A stretch of DNA of 22,624 nucleotides from Saccoglossus kowalevskii (Eukaryota; Hemichordata; Enteropneusta; Harrimaniidae): NCBI RefSeq assembly GCF_000003605.2, contig NW_003152716.1, positions 1 through 22,624 of the forward strand, read 5' to 3'. The notes below the pieces were generated by a model, which ran no database searches, was not told the origin of the DNA, and saw only the letters and a program-made list of their open reading frames with translations. Below, piece after piece: positions 8,029-17,623 of the stretch; position 1 is the stretch's first letter; the number at the start of each line of letters is the position of its first letter. The translations under genes were made by a program, and so were the position numbers.

Positions 8029-8536
8029 TGTGGAGCCCTGGTAGAATTAGGTTGACTATCAAGTTAACATTATATTGTAGTTTTGTGTTATATAGGCAGT
8101 CATTGTTATTTATTTATTAATTATTTAGTAAGGTAGCCACTAGTGCACTGTAACTATTATTATATATCAGTATTTATAGTTAGATAGCAATTAGATAATA
8201 CATGTATAACTATTATTCCATGTACTAGTGAAACAAGACGTTCAAGGCTAAAAGACATATGCACACTAGTACTTTATGTAAACAGGAGCACATGTTTCAG
8301 GGTCATTACCATGTATGGAATTAAGAGTATTATCTAAACAGGATGTGGAGGTAATTAGTAGATAGGAGGCAGTTAAGTCAGTCACACCCTAGACAGACCA
8401 GCAAGGGATTAGCATCTGTTATAGCAGCTCTCTCATACTCCACTGTGTGATCTCTATGTACCTTATTGAATAAACCCAACTATTATACACTTGTACTCAA
8501 AACCATCTCCGTGTACCTGTAGTGAAGAGTGTAACA
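8029..8536 (+). repeat. LTR-2, shared by copies 1 and 2 (508 bp)
   Basis: The LTR begins TGTGGAG right after the polypurine tract and ends GTGTAACA, 4 nt before the PBS, so it has the usual TGT...ACA inverted ends. It serves as 3' LTR of copy 1 and 5' LTR of copy 2. It lacks the 6-bp TCAAGT that LTR-1 and LTR-3 have near its position 8295. AT-rich stretches such as TTATATAG near 8089-8095 could serve as a TATA box; I cannot fix the transcription start. Confidence 0.96.
8469..8474 (+). promoter_or_regulatory. Polyadenylation signal AATAAA in LTR-2
   Basis: The hexamer lies in the same position as in LTR-1 and LTR-3, 62 bp before the LTR end. It would end copy 1 transcripts and is skipped near the cap in copy 2 transcripts if transcription starts downstream of U3. 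Confidence 0.75.
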
Positions 8537-8540
8537 TTTC

Positions 8541-8558
8541 TGGGGGCTCGTCCGGGAT
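8541..8558 (+). promoter_or_regulatory. Primer binding site, tRNA-Pro type (copy 2)
   Basis: TGGGGGCTCGTCCGGGAT follows LTR-2 after TTTC, identical to copy 1 and to the gammaretroviral tRNA-Pro PBS. Confidence 0.93.
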
Positions 8559-8732
8559 ACCTATTTAATGAGGAATTACCAGTATTATTGCTGAACTCAA
8601 CTGACCATAGGATTTCAGCCAAGTGAGTGGGCTGCCAGAGGCGAACTACCATCAACAGTGCAGTAAAGTGGGCATTCCAAGAACACGTAGTAAAGATAAC
8701 TGTGAGTAGATATTCTTTTTCAAACATCTATC
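8559..8732 (+). other. 5' leader of copy 2
   Basis: The 174 nt between PBS and gag differ from the copy 1 leader by only a few substitutions, for example GGGCATTCC against GGGCGTTCA. No ORF or recognisable RNA element was found. Confidence 0.5.
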
Positions 8733-10160
8733 ATGGCTAGTCCAGCAGTGGAAGAAACTCTACTGGCGGTGAGTGCACAGTTATATACTCTAGACATTGA
8801 CAATTTGATCGTGGTATTTGACCAGTTGAAAGTGACAGGGGAAACGCCAGGGAAGACAAAATATGCCATCATTAGAGATATCCACCGCCATTTAGAAGGA
8901 GACTGGGCCGATGCCTTGGAAGATGGTGGATTGTCAATTCTGGTAGATTTGCTTGAAATCATGATTAAATTGACTGAAAATCAAAGGGTGGGAAATTCAT
9001 CAGCTAATGAGACCCCTGGGAAAACTGATGAGGACCTAAGTACAACCAAAACTGCCACAGAAAATATTTCCCAGGATAAAATTGTTGCAAAGTTACAAAG
9101 TGATTATGAGGCAGTACAGTTGCAATTGTCGGAACTCACCAAGGCTACTGAGGGAAGAACAAATCAGGATATAGGAGGGAAAGCAATGGTGTATACCAGA
9201 GAGTTTAAGATTAGTGGACAGATTGGGAAACCTGATCAAAAGGATAAACTGACTTTCACCAGCTTGATACATCAAATTGAAAGTGGGATTAGTAGGGGAT
9301 ACCATGAAAGAGAAATCATTGAAGGTGTGATCAGGGCAATCAGTAGCCAAGAAGAGATACGTACCTACTTGGAAAGTACTAGCAATTTGACACCTCCTCG
9401 CTTAAGGTCACTTCTTAGAGCACATTACAGGGAAAGGGAGGCCAAAGAACTGTACCAAGATCTCAGTAGGGCAACTCAGGACCCTAAAGAATCGCCCCAA
9501 AACTTTCTATTTTGCATACTTGGCCTTCGACAGCGAGTTATATTTGCATCTAAGGCAGCTGATGCTACAATTAAATATGATCCAGCATTGGTAACTGACA
9601 CCTTCCGTCAAGCTGTGGTGACTGGGTTAATTAATGACTCTATCAGAGCTGATGTACAACCATATTTGTTGGATGGTAACATTGATGATGAAAAATTGCT
9701 TGAAAAACTGAATGTTGCAGTCAAACATGAGGAAGAGAGGCAACGTAAACAATCATCAGGACGGGGTACTGCAGTCAGAGTTAATGCTGCAGAGGGTACA
9801 TGTACCAGTCACATGTCAGCTGATCCCTCCCCTGGTAGTAGTGAAGGTAGAAATAAATTAAATCCTATGATAACAGAAATCAGGGGGATGAAAGAGGAAA
9901 TTACGGCTGGGATAGCAGCAGCAATGGCAGCGATGAAAGAGGTAGTGACTTTGAATAACCCGTCACAACATGGTACTAGAATCCAGCGAGACAATAATGG
10001 ACGCAAACCATTTGGGTGTCATAATTGTCGAGAAGATGGGAAAAAGAACTGTAACCATTGCTTTAGGTGTGGCAGCAGTGAGCACTTTAAAGCTGGATGC
10101 AAGTCACCAAGAAAACAGGCGGGAAACAGAGATCGGTTACCCAGACGGGACATGGAGTAA
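8733..10160 (+). CDS. gag: Gag polyprotein, copy 2 (475 aa)
   Basis: The length and start match copy 1, with the same ATCATGG initiation context. By hand I count roughly 15 residue differences from copy 1, spread along the protein. The capsid-type region (about 155-335) is open, and the CCHC knuckle (C443, C446, H451, C456) with the upstream CHNC pair is intact. The last 64 nt overlap the MYND frame and hold the conserved GGGAAAC signal at 10121-10127. This is probably still a functional Gag even though the pol of this copy is broken, so the copy could supply particles for others. This is inference from the open frame only. Confidence 0.92.
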   Translation: MASPAVEETLLAVSAQLYTLDIDNLIVVFDQLKVTGETPGKTKYAIIRDIHRHLEGDWADALEDGGLSILVDLLEIMIKLTENQRVGNSSANETPGKTDEDLSTTKTATENISQDKIVAKLQSDYEAVQLQLSELTKATEGRTNQDIGGKAMVYTREFKISGQIGKPDQKDKLTFTSLIHQIESGISRGYHEREIIEGVIRAISSQEEIRTYLESTSNLTPPRLRSLLRAHYREREAKELYQDLSRATQDPKESPQNFLFCILGLRQRVIFASKAADATIKYDPALVTDTFRQAVVTGLINDSIRADVQPYLLDGNIDDEKLLEKLNVAVKHEEERQRKQSSGRGTAVRVNAAEGTCTSHMSADPSPGSSEGRNKLNPMITEIRGMKEEITAGIAAAMAAMKEVVTLNNPSQHGTRIQRDNNGRKPFGCHNCREDGKKNCNHCFRCGSSEHFKAGCKSPRKQAGNRDRLPRRDME

Positions 10161-10522
10161 CCAAGCCACAAGACCAGTCCCAAACTTGTAATAATTGCCG
10201 GAAACCAGATCCAGAAGTAAGTCAACAATGTTCTGCTTGTAATGCTGGTGCATACTGTTCCAATGACTGTCAAAAAGCCCACTGGGAAGAACACAAAGTG
10301 TACTGTAAAATGATACAGCAACTTGAAGATCTAACGGCAAAGAAAAACAGTCAACAATGTAACCAGAAAATGAACTATCAATGTCACTTAACACCAGCAA
10401 GACGAGCAAAACTACTGAAGTTGGTTGGTAACAAATGTGTGGTGGAATGTTCCATACAAGGGAAAGAAGTTCATGCATTGTGGGACACAGGCTCTCAAGT
10501 ATGTGTCGTCTCCAATGCATAG
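10097..10522 (+). CDS. MYND finger fused in frame to the start of Pol (protease N-terminus), copy 2, ended by TAG
   Basis: The MYND finger is complete, with the same eight Cys/His ligands as copy 1. The codon that is TAA in copy 1 is AAA here (10367-10369), so the finger runs straight into the protease, whose DTGS motif is present. The frame then stops at TAG 10520-10522, where copy 1 has a Trp codon (TGG). The natural product would be reached by -1 frameshifting from gag. The fused reading shows that MYND and protease belong to one frame, and it may be either the ancestral or a derived state. Confidence 0.82.
   Translation: MQVTKKTGGKQRSVTQTGHGVTKPQDQSQTCNNCRKPDPEVSQQCSACNAGAYCSNDCQKAHWEEHKVYCKMIQQLEDLTAKKNSQQCNQKMNYQCHLTPARRAKLLKLVGNKCVVECSIQGKEVHALWDTGSQVCVVSNA
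10121..10181 (+). promoter_or_regulatory. Candidate -1 ribosomal frameshift signal, copy 2
   Basis: GGGAAAC (10121-10127) is again in gag register, with GGTTAC (10135-10140) facing GTAACC (10157-10162) and GGGAC (10147-10151) facing GTCCC (10177-10181). The 7-nt spacer has one change relative to copy 1. All heptamer and stem bases are unchanged. Confidence 0.75.
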
Positions 10523-10606
10523 AAAATACGTAACCTTCCAGATAATCAACTAAACCCAATTGAAGAACTTCTTGAGATTGGTACAACCCTGAATGTGAAA
10601 GCGATG

Positions 10607-11764
10607 AATGGTACAGATATACCTTATTCAGGCTGGGTAGAGGTAGATTTTCATCTGACTTCCAGGGATCCAGGTACCAAAAAATTAAAAGTACCAATGT
10701 TAGTCACTGCAGACTCCTCCAATGAACCAACTAGTCCTATCATTGGGTATAATGTTATAGAAGAGGTATGCAAACAGTACGGCAATAGTAAAGATGACAA
10801 CCCATGTATAAACTTGACAAATGCTATATCCAACTCATTGAAATTGAAGAAAACACAAAATGCTCAAGCTGTGGTTAATTTAATTCAGCAGAATTATATG
10901 GATTGTGGCTATTTGGGCATAGTTAGATCTGGTAGATGAGGGGTGAAGGTCCAGGCAGGTCAGACAGTTGAAGTTAAATGTCCAGTTCGAACCGAACCAA
11001 TTAAAGGGAAACAACCAGTGTTGTTTGAACCAAGTATAGAGAACCTTCTACAGGATGGCTTGGAAGTGAATGGACATTTAATTGACATAAGCCAGGGATC
11101 TGCACACCAAATCATTATTCCAGTGCATAACTCTACCAAACATGACATCATTCTTGCAAACCGGACAATACTTGGACAACTTCAGTGGGTTAAGTCACTT
11201 ACCCCACTTGAAGTTAAACTTAAAGCTGAAACAAAGTCTGAGGTCAAGATGAATTCCACCACAACCACCCCTGAAATCAACCACAAATCATCAAGTGAGA
11301 CTTTACCAGGTTCATGGAAACCACCTATTGATTTGAGTCATTTGTCTACGGAACAACAGGATATAGTACAAAAAATGCTACAAGAAGAATCAGTTGTATT
11401 TGCAAAAAGTGACACAGACATTGGCTGCATTGAAGATCTGAAACTCCATATTCAGTTAAATGACAGTACCCCTGTGCAACATAAATACAGATCTCTACCT
11501 AGACCTTTGTATGCAGAGGTAAAACAATACCTGGAAGATCTCATAAACCAAGGGTGGGTGAAGAAGTCAAGATCTGTTTATTCATCACCTGTTGTCTGTG
11601 TGAGGAAACGGGATGGAACATTGAGGCTCTGTATTGATTATCGTGAGCTTAATCAGAAAACACTACCAGACAGACAACCGATTCCGCGTATTCAGAATAT
11701 TTTAGATAGGTTGGGAGGAAGTTCATGGTTCTCAGTAGTAGATCAAGGCAAGGCTTATCACCAG
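10607..11764 (+). repeat. Tandem duplication inside pol, unit A (1158 bp)
   Basis: The unit corresponds to copy 1 Pol residues 74-459, from the second half of protease to the RT block ending YHQ. It begins and ends on codon boundaries (386 codons) and joins unit B without filler. It carries the TGA at 10937-10939. Confidence 0.95.
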
Positions 11765-12922
11765 AATGGTACAGATATACCTTATTCAGGCTGGGTAGAG
11801 GTAGATTTTCATCTGACTTCCAGGGATCCAGGTACCAAAAAATTAAAAGTACCAATGTTAGTCACTGCAGACTCCTCCAATGAACCAACTAGTCCTATCA
11901 TTGGGTATAATGTTATAGAAGAGGTATGCAAACAGTACGGCAATAGTAAAGATGACAACCCATGTATAAACTTGACAAATGCTATATCCAACTCATTGAA
12001 ATTGAAGAAAACACAAAATGCTCAAGCTGTGGTTAATTTAATTCAGCAGAATTATATGGATTGTGGCTATTTGGGCATAGTTAGATCTGGTAGATGAGGG
12101 GTGAAGGTCCAGGCAGGTCAGACAGTTGAAGTTAAATGTCCAGTTCGAACCGAACCAATTAAAGGGAAACAACCAGTGTTGTTTGAACCAAGTATAGAGA
12201 ACCTTCTACAGGATGGCTTGGAAGTGAATGGACATTTAATTGACATAAGCCAGGGATCTGCACACCAAATCATTATTCCAGTGCATAACTCTACCAAACA
12301 TGACATCATTCTTGCAAACCGGACAATACTTGGACAACTTCAGTGGGTTAAGTCACTTACCCCACTTGAAGTTAAACTTAAAGCTGAAACAAAGTCTGAG
12401 GTCAAGGTGAATTCCACCACAACCACCCCTGAAATCAACCACAAATCATCAAGTGAGACTTTACCAGGTTCATGGAAACCACCTATTGATTTGAGTCATT
12501 TGTCTACGGAACAACAGGATATAGTACAAAAAATGCTACAAGAAGAATCAGTTGTATTTGCAAAAAGTGACACAGACATTGGCTGCATTGAAGATCTGAA
12601 ACTCCATATTCAGTTAAATGACAGTACCCCTGTGCAACATAAATACAGATCTCTACCTAGACCTTTGTATGCAGAGGTAAAACAATACCTGGAAGATCTC
12701 ATAAACCAAGGGTGGGTGAAGAAGTCAAGATCTGTTTATTCATCACCTGTTGTCTGTGTGAGGAAACGGGATGGAACATTGAGGCTCTGTATTGATTATC
12801 GTGAGCTTAATCAGAAAACACTACCAGACAGACAACCGATTCCGCGTATTCAGAATATTTTAGATAGGTTGGGAGGAAGTTCATGGTTCTCAGTAGTAGA
12901 TCAAGGCAAGGCTTATCACCAG
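11765..12922 (+). repeat. Tandem duplication inside pol, unit B (1158 bp)
   Basis: This is the second unit, again with the CGA-to-TGA change (12095-12097). The only difference from unit A that I noticed is A/G in AAGATG (near 11249) against AAGGTG (near 12407). Sharing the stop shows the duplication came after that mutation, and the near identity shows it is recent. Confidence 0.95.
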
Positions 12923-15767
12923 GGCTTCATGGATGAGGAGAGTCAGCCATTGATCGCTTTCATCACCCCATGGGGACAGTATGAATGGACCCGAATACCA
13001 TTTGGCTTACGTAATGCACCAAATGGGTATCAACGCTATATGGAGGAATGCCTTGATGAGTCATGATGTATGTGAGCCATATTTAGATGATGTGTTAGTT
13101 CACTCTAAAACATTTGAAGATCGTGTAGAAGACATCAGAAAAGTTCTACGCAAGCTCCACCAGCATGGTATCAAACTGAAGCCCAAAAAGTGCACCCTGT
13201 TTAAACGTAAAGTACGGTATTTAGGTAGGATAATCTCAGAAAAAGGGTATGAACCAGACTCAGAAGATACTATAGCTGTTCGAGCTTTGAAAGATAAGAA
13301 GCCAGCTACAGTAGGGGAACTCAGGAAATTATTAGGACTACTGGGTTACTTCCGTCAATATATCAAGGACTTTTCTAGAATAGCTAAACCTTTGTATGCT
13401 CTACTGACTGTTCCAACAAACCAAGCTGATCAACCTATGAGGAAGGAGAACACCAAATCCCAAAGTAGAAAAGCGAAAGGACAGGCATCATCACACCATC
13501 CAATACAGTGGGAAAAATATCATCAACAGATATTGAACACACTACTGGATCAACTAATAAACCCTCCAATATTAGGATACCCAGACTTCAACAAACCTTA
13601 CACCTTAGTTACTGATGCTTCAAAAGATGGTTTAGGAGCTGTGTTATATCAAAGACAGAATGGAAAATTAGTTGTCATAGGATACGGTTCAAGAACTCTA
13701 ACACCTGCTGAACAGAATTATCACATGCATTCTGGAAAACTAGAATTTCTCGCACAGAGAAATTCAGAGACTATTTGTACTATGCCCCATCATTTATTGT
13801 TTATACAGACAACAATCCTTTAACATACGTCTTAACGACAGCCAAGCTGAATGCAACAGGACACAGATGGGTAGCAGAGTTGGCAGACTTTAATTTTACG
13901 ATAAAATACAGACCAGGCCGATCTAACACTGATGCCGATGTACTATCAAGGATGCCAGTAGATCGAGAAATATGCGGCAAATTGCACAGAGCAAGTCTCC
14001 CAAGATGTAATTGGTGCTACAGTCCAATCAGCCAATGCTATCCAGAACGGAACAACTGACTGGGCTCATGCAATTGCTTTGCCTCATAATGTTCAAGAAG
14101 ACAGTCTGGGAAGTGCAACATCAACAATAACACCAATGACAATACCTCAAATAAAGGCTGCTCAACAAGAAGATCAGGCAATTAACAAAATAAGTCAATA
14201 CAAACAAAAGAAGTGTCACCCAACACAGGAAGAGCGCAGAGGAGAGTCACATGAGTGTAAAGCTCTTATGCGTGAGTGGAACAAGTTATTTCTAGATGAA
14301 AATGGCATCCTACGTCGGCGTACGTCATCAGCTGTTCAACTTATTCTACCACACAAGTACAAGGGACTGGTTTATAAAGAACTCCATGAAGAAATGGGAC
14401 ATCTGGGAATAGAGCGTGTTGTAAATCTGGCCAGACAACGATTCTATTGGCCACACATGCAGAGAGACATTGAGAAATACATAACCAAGCAATGTAAATG
14501 CATCAAACAGAAACCACCAAATGTCCACGTAAAAGCACCATTAGTAAACATCACCACAACTGCACCCTTTGAAATGGTATCTATTGATTTCCTGCACTTG
14601 GAAAAGAGCACAGGTGGTTATGAATATATTCTGTTACTTGTAGACCACTTTACTCGGTTTGCACAAGCCTACCCAACAACAAACAAGGCGGGGAAAACAG
14701 TAGCAGATAAAATATTCAAAGATTTCATTCCACGCTTTGGATACCCTGCAAAAATTCATCACGATCAAGGGGGTGAATTCGAAAATCAGTTGTTTAGAAG
14801 ATTACAGCAGGTGGCTGGAATGAAAGCTTTAAGGACTACACCATATCACCCTATGGGGAATGGACAGGTAGAAAGGATGAACAGAACACTGCTGTCTATG
14901 TTAAGGACACTGCCAGAAAAACAGAAGTCTAGATGGAAGGAATCAGTAAACAAAATGGTGCATGCCTATAATTGCACTAGAAATGACGCAACTGGATTTT
15001 CACCACACTATCTATTGTTTGGACGATCTCCAAGATTACCTGTGGATGTGCTGTTTCAACTAGAGGAAAAAGAACAGTCTGGTAGTCACCAAGATTATGT
15101 TTCCAGGTGGCAGACTAGTATGAACGAAGCATATAAGCTAGCAGCTGAAAGTGCAAACAAACAAGCAGAGAGAGGGAAAAGGTACTATGACCGTAAAATA
15201 CACAGTACTATTCTTCAACCAGGTGACAGAGTCTTGATACGAAATCTTAGCCAACGTGGAGGACCGGGTAAACTACGGTCATACTGGGAAGACAAGATCC
15301 ATATTGTAACGGAGAGAAAGGGAGATGACAGCCCAGTCTACAAACTGAAACCTGAAAATGGTGATGGAAAACCCAGAGTAGTACATCGTAACCTACTGTT
15401 ACCTTGTGATGGGTTACCATTAGAGATTCCTGCAATACCACCAGTCCAAACATCACATCAGGTGGGCACCAGGAGAAGACGAGTAACAAGACAAAATAGT
15501 AATTCCCATCATTCCACTGATACATCCAGTGATGAAGAGGATAACTATTATTTAGTTCCTGAGTCGAGTAGAGAATCAGACACCAGAAGATCACCAAGCA
15601 ATTTAGAAACTTCTGAAACATCACACCCATTGAATATATCAGCTGAGGTGTTTGAACCAACTTGTGGTAATTCTGTACCTCAACAATCAACCTTTCCTGA
15701 AGTTGAACCAAACTCATTATTTGGTACCACTGAACAGACTGTACTTGTGCCAGAACCTGAACCCTTG

Positions 15768-15990
15768 TCTGAACCTCAACCTCAGATGCTTAATTCAGGT
15801 ATTGAACCGGACTCGGCGTTGGGTACCACTGAACAGACTGTACCTGTACCCGTACTTATGTCTGAACCTCAACCTCAGATGCTTAATTCAGGTATTGAAC
15901 CGGACTCTGTGTTGGGTACCACTGAACAGACTGTACCTGTACCCGTACTTATGTCTGAACCTCAGCCTCAGATGCTTAATTCAGGTATTC
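15768..15990 (+). repeat. 93-bp tandem coding repeats in the Pol tail, copy 2
   Basis: TCTGAACCTCA starts at 15768, 15861 and 15954, exactly 93 bp apart, all in frame. Each unit gives [12 protein letters not shown] followed, in the first two, by an acidic link and GTTEQT. The unit count equals copy 1. Confidence 0.92.
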
Positions 15991-16295
15991 TAGCTAACCC
16001 TGTTCATGAACCAGTACATCCAAAAGTAGACCCAGCAAGAAGATGCTCAACAAGAGAGAGAAGACCACCATCTACATTGACCTATACATCACTTGGTCAA
16101 CCAACATACCAGCATATCAATCCAATAGTCAACAGTGCAATGGTGAACAATGTATCCACCCCAGTGCACCCAGCAGCGGTATGGAATACACATTACATTC
16201 CATATCAACTGGGTTATCCACCTATGGTGCCATGGATGTGGCCAAACAACACATATACATCACCCCAGCAAGATGTATGTTCCTCAACAAAATAA

Positions 16296-16899
16296 GGGAC
16301 AATATCATGGGATCAATTTATTTACTGGATGTAATGAAAACCTTCCAGCAGAATTGAAGAACAATAGGAATTTAACCGCAGTTGGTGACAAGAATATGCA
16401 GGTCACTGGAAACAATCAGGAATTATTCACTGTGATAATGTCATTGGATTAACTTAATTACTGCTACGTATATTAGTAGTCGGACTTGATTGTGGACATT
16501 ATAATTGCTTACTGAGTGTGTATCTCAAATAGTTAAACTGTTACTTTGCAATGTGACTTTTAAGCACAGAAAACAGCCATTATATTAGTTAAAAAAAAGT
16601 AGGGATTTTTATAATCTTTTGACCATGTGTTTCTGATGGCCACAGAACTCATTGTCACACATTACAGATATCATAGGAAAGCTACATGTATATCTGTGTA
16701 GTAAGGATGAGATTACCTTGGAAATGGACTGTTAAACTATTCCAGCAAAGACAGTTATTAACATGTTTACTATGCACAATGGAACTTTTAAGTAATGAAC
16801 TTGATTGATGAGAGATATGAAACAAGAACCATTTTCATGCTTCAGGTTATTGGTATTAATGTTGCCATATTTTATCAAATGCGCGAAGGCATTTCTTTT
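16296..16899 (+). other. 3' non-coding region of copy 2 (no env)
   Basis: The region is nearly identical to 7411-8015, with small indels in the A-run. No env-like ORF is present. A 69-codon ORF (16795-17004) crosses the polypurine tract into the LTR and is most likely fortuitous. Confidence 0.8.
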
Positions 16900-16912
16900 A
16901 GAGAGGGGAGAG
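16900..16912 (+). promoter_or_regulatory. Polypurine tract, copy 2
   Basis: AGAGAGGGGAGAG lies immediately before LTR-3, identical to copy 1, and preceded by the same T-rich box. Confidence 0.93.
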
Positions 16913-17426
16913 TGTGGAGCCCTGGTAGAATTAGGTTGACTATCAAGTTAACATTATATTGTAGTTTTGTGTTATATAGGCAGTCATTGTTATTTATTTA
17001 TTAATGATTTAGTAAGGTAGCCACTAGTGCACTGTAACTATTATTATATATCAGTATTTATAGTTAGATAGCAATTAGATAATACATGTATAACTATTAT
17101 TCCATGTACTAGTGAAACAAGACGTTCAAGGCTAAAAGACATATGCACACTAGTACTTTATGTAAACAGGAGCACATGTTCAAGTTTCAGGGTCATTACC
17201 ATGTATGGAATTAAGAGTATTGTCTAAACAGGATGTGGAGGTAATTAGTAGATAGGAGGCAGTTAAGTCAGACACACCCTAGACAGACCAGCAAGGGATT
17301 AACATCTGTTATAGCAGCTCTCTCATACTCCACTGTGTGATCTCTATGTACCTCATTGAATAAACCCAACTATTATACACTTGTACTCAAAACCATCTCC
17401 GTGTACCTGTAGTGAAGAGTGTAACA
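16913..17426 (+). repeat. LTR-3, shared by copies 2 and 3 (514 bp)
   Basis: The LTR runs TGTGGAG to GTGTAACA. It is 6 bp longer than LTR-2 because it keeps the TCAAGT also seen in LTR-1. A few substitutions separate it from LTR-2. It is the best full-length LTR in the window. Confidence 0.96.
17359..17364 (+). promoter_or_regulatory. Polyadenylation signal AATAAA in LTR-3
   Basis: The position is the same as in the other two LTRs, 62 bp before the LTR end. Confidence 0.75.
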
Positions 17427-17430
17427 TTTC

Positions 17431-17448
17431 TGGGGGCTCGTCCGGGAG
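17431..17448 (+). promoter_or_regulatory. Primer binding site, tRNA-Pro type, one mismatch (copy 3)
   Basis: The sequence matches the other two PBSs except for the last base (G instead of T). Because the PBS is recopied from the tRNA at each cycle, a mismatch suggests a mutation after integration or priming by a variant tRNA. Confidence 0.88.
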
Positions 17449-17623
17449 ACCTATTTTAATGAGGAATTACCAGTATTATTGCTGAACTCAACTGACCATA
17501 GGATTTCAGCCAAGTGAGTGGGCTGCCAGAGGCGAACTACCATCAACAGTGCAGTAAAGTGGGCATTCCAAGAACACGTAGTAAACATAACTGTGAGTAG
17601 ATATTCTTTTTCAAACATCTATC
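17449..17623 (+). other. 5' leader of copy 3
   Basis: The 175 nt are almost the same as the other leaders, with one extra T in the CTATTTTAATG stretch. No ORF or other element was recognised. Confidence 0.5.

Larger units (their letters stand above)
1..8536 (+). mobile_element. Ty3/gypsy-type LTR retrotransposon, copy 1 (5' LTR partial)
   Basis: This copy has the full order LTR, tRNA-Pro primer binding site, gag, MYND-finger ORF, protease-RT-RNase H-integrase, polypurine tract, LTR. Domain order with integrase last, YLDD in RT and a GPY/F-like integrase C-terminus place it in Ty3/gypsy (Metaviridae) rather than Ty1/copia. It is the least damaged of the three copies: gag is open and pol is open to position 7073. 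Visible lesions are a LINE fragment in the 5' LTR, 18 bp missing in the protease region relative to copies 2 and 3, one missing codon in RNase H and a 2-bp deletion near 7050. The first 202 bp of its 5' LTR lie outside the window. Target-site duplications cannot be checked because the array ends are not visible. Confidence 0.96.
10523..16295 (+). pseudogene. pol: Broken Pol, copy 2 (duplication, stops, frameshifts)
   Basis: After the TAG, the same frame continues through the protease rest and RT start, with TGA at 10937-10939 (CGA in copies 1 and 3). It then enters an exact tandem duplication and meets the same TGA at 12095-12097. A 5-bp deletion near 13059 shifts the frame (stop 13064-13066) just before the RT YLDD motif, which is read in the next frame at about 13078-13089. 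A 16-bp deletion near 13757 and a 2-bp difference near 13965 shift it twice more. From 14079 to 16295 an uninterrupted 738-codon frame covers the whole integrase (zinc finger, DD35E residues, GPY/F-like module) and the full repeat tail. Its TAA (16293-16295) marks the genuine Pol end of the family. Confidence 0.93.
8029..17426 (+). mobile_element. Ty3/gypsy-type LTR retrotransposon, copy 2 (complete boundaries, broken pol)
   Basis: This copy has both LTRs in the window and shares each with a neighbour. The 8884-bp spacing between LTR starts exceeds the copy 1 spacing mainly because of a 1158-bp tandem duplication inside pol. Gag is open over 475 codons, whereas pol carries a TAG, two TGA codons and three frameshifting deletions. 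Gag and the integrase half could still be read, but a single Gag-Pol product could not be made. LTR-2 and LTR-3 differ by a handful of substitutions and one 6-bp indel by my reading, so the copies are young but not newly inserted. Confidence 0.96.

Noticed and set aside
7911..8120. 69-codon ORF crossing the polypurine tract into the LTR, conserved in copy 2 (16795-17004)
   Set aside because: The whole region is nearly identical between copies, so conservation is not evidence of coding. It overlaps cis-acting PPT and LTR ends and shows no motif.
10607..12922. A second protease-RT module as a new gene architecture
   Set aside because: The repeat is an almost exact tandem duplication that carries stops in both units and lacks YLDD in unit A. 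It is a lesion, not a designed domain gain.
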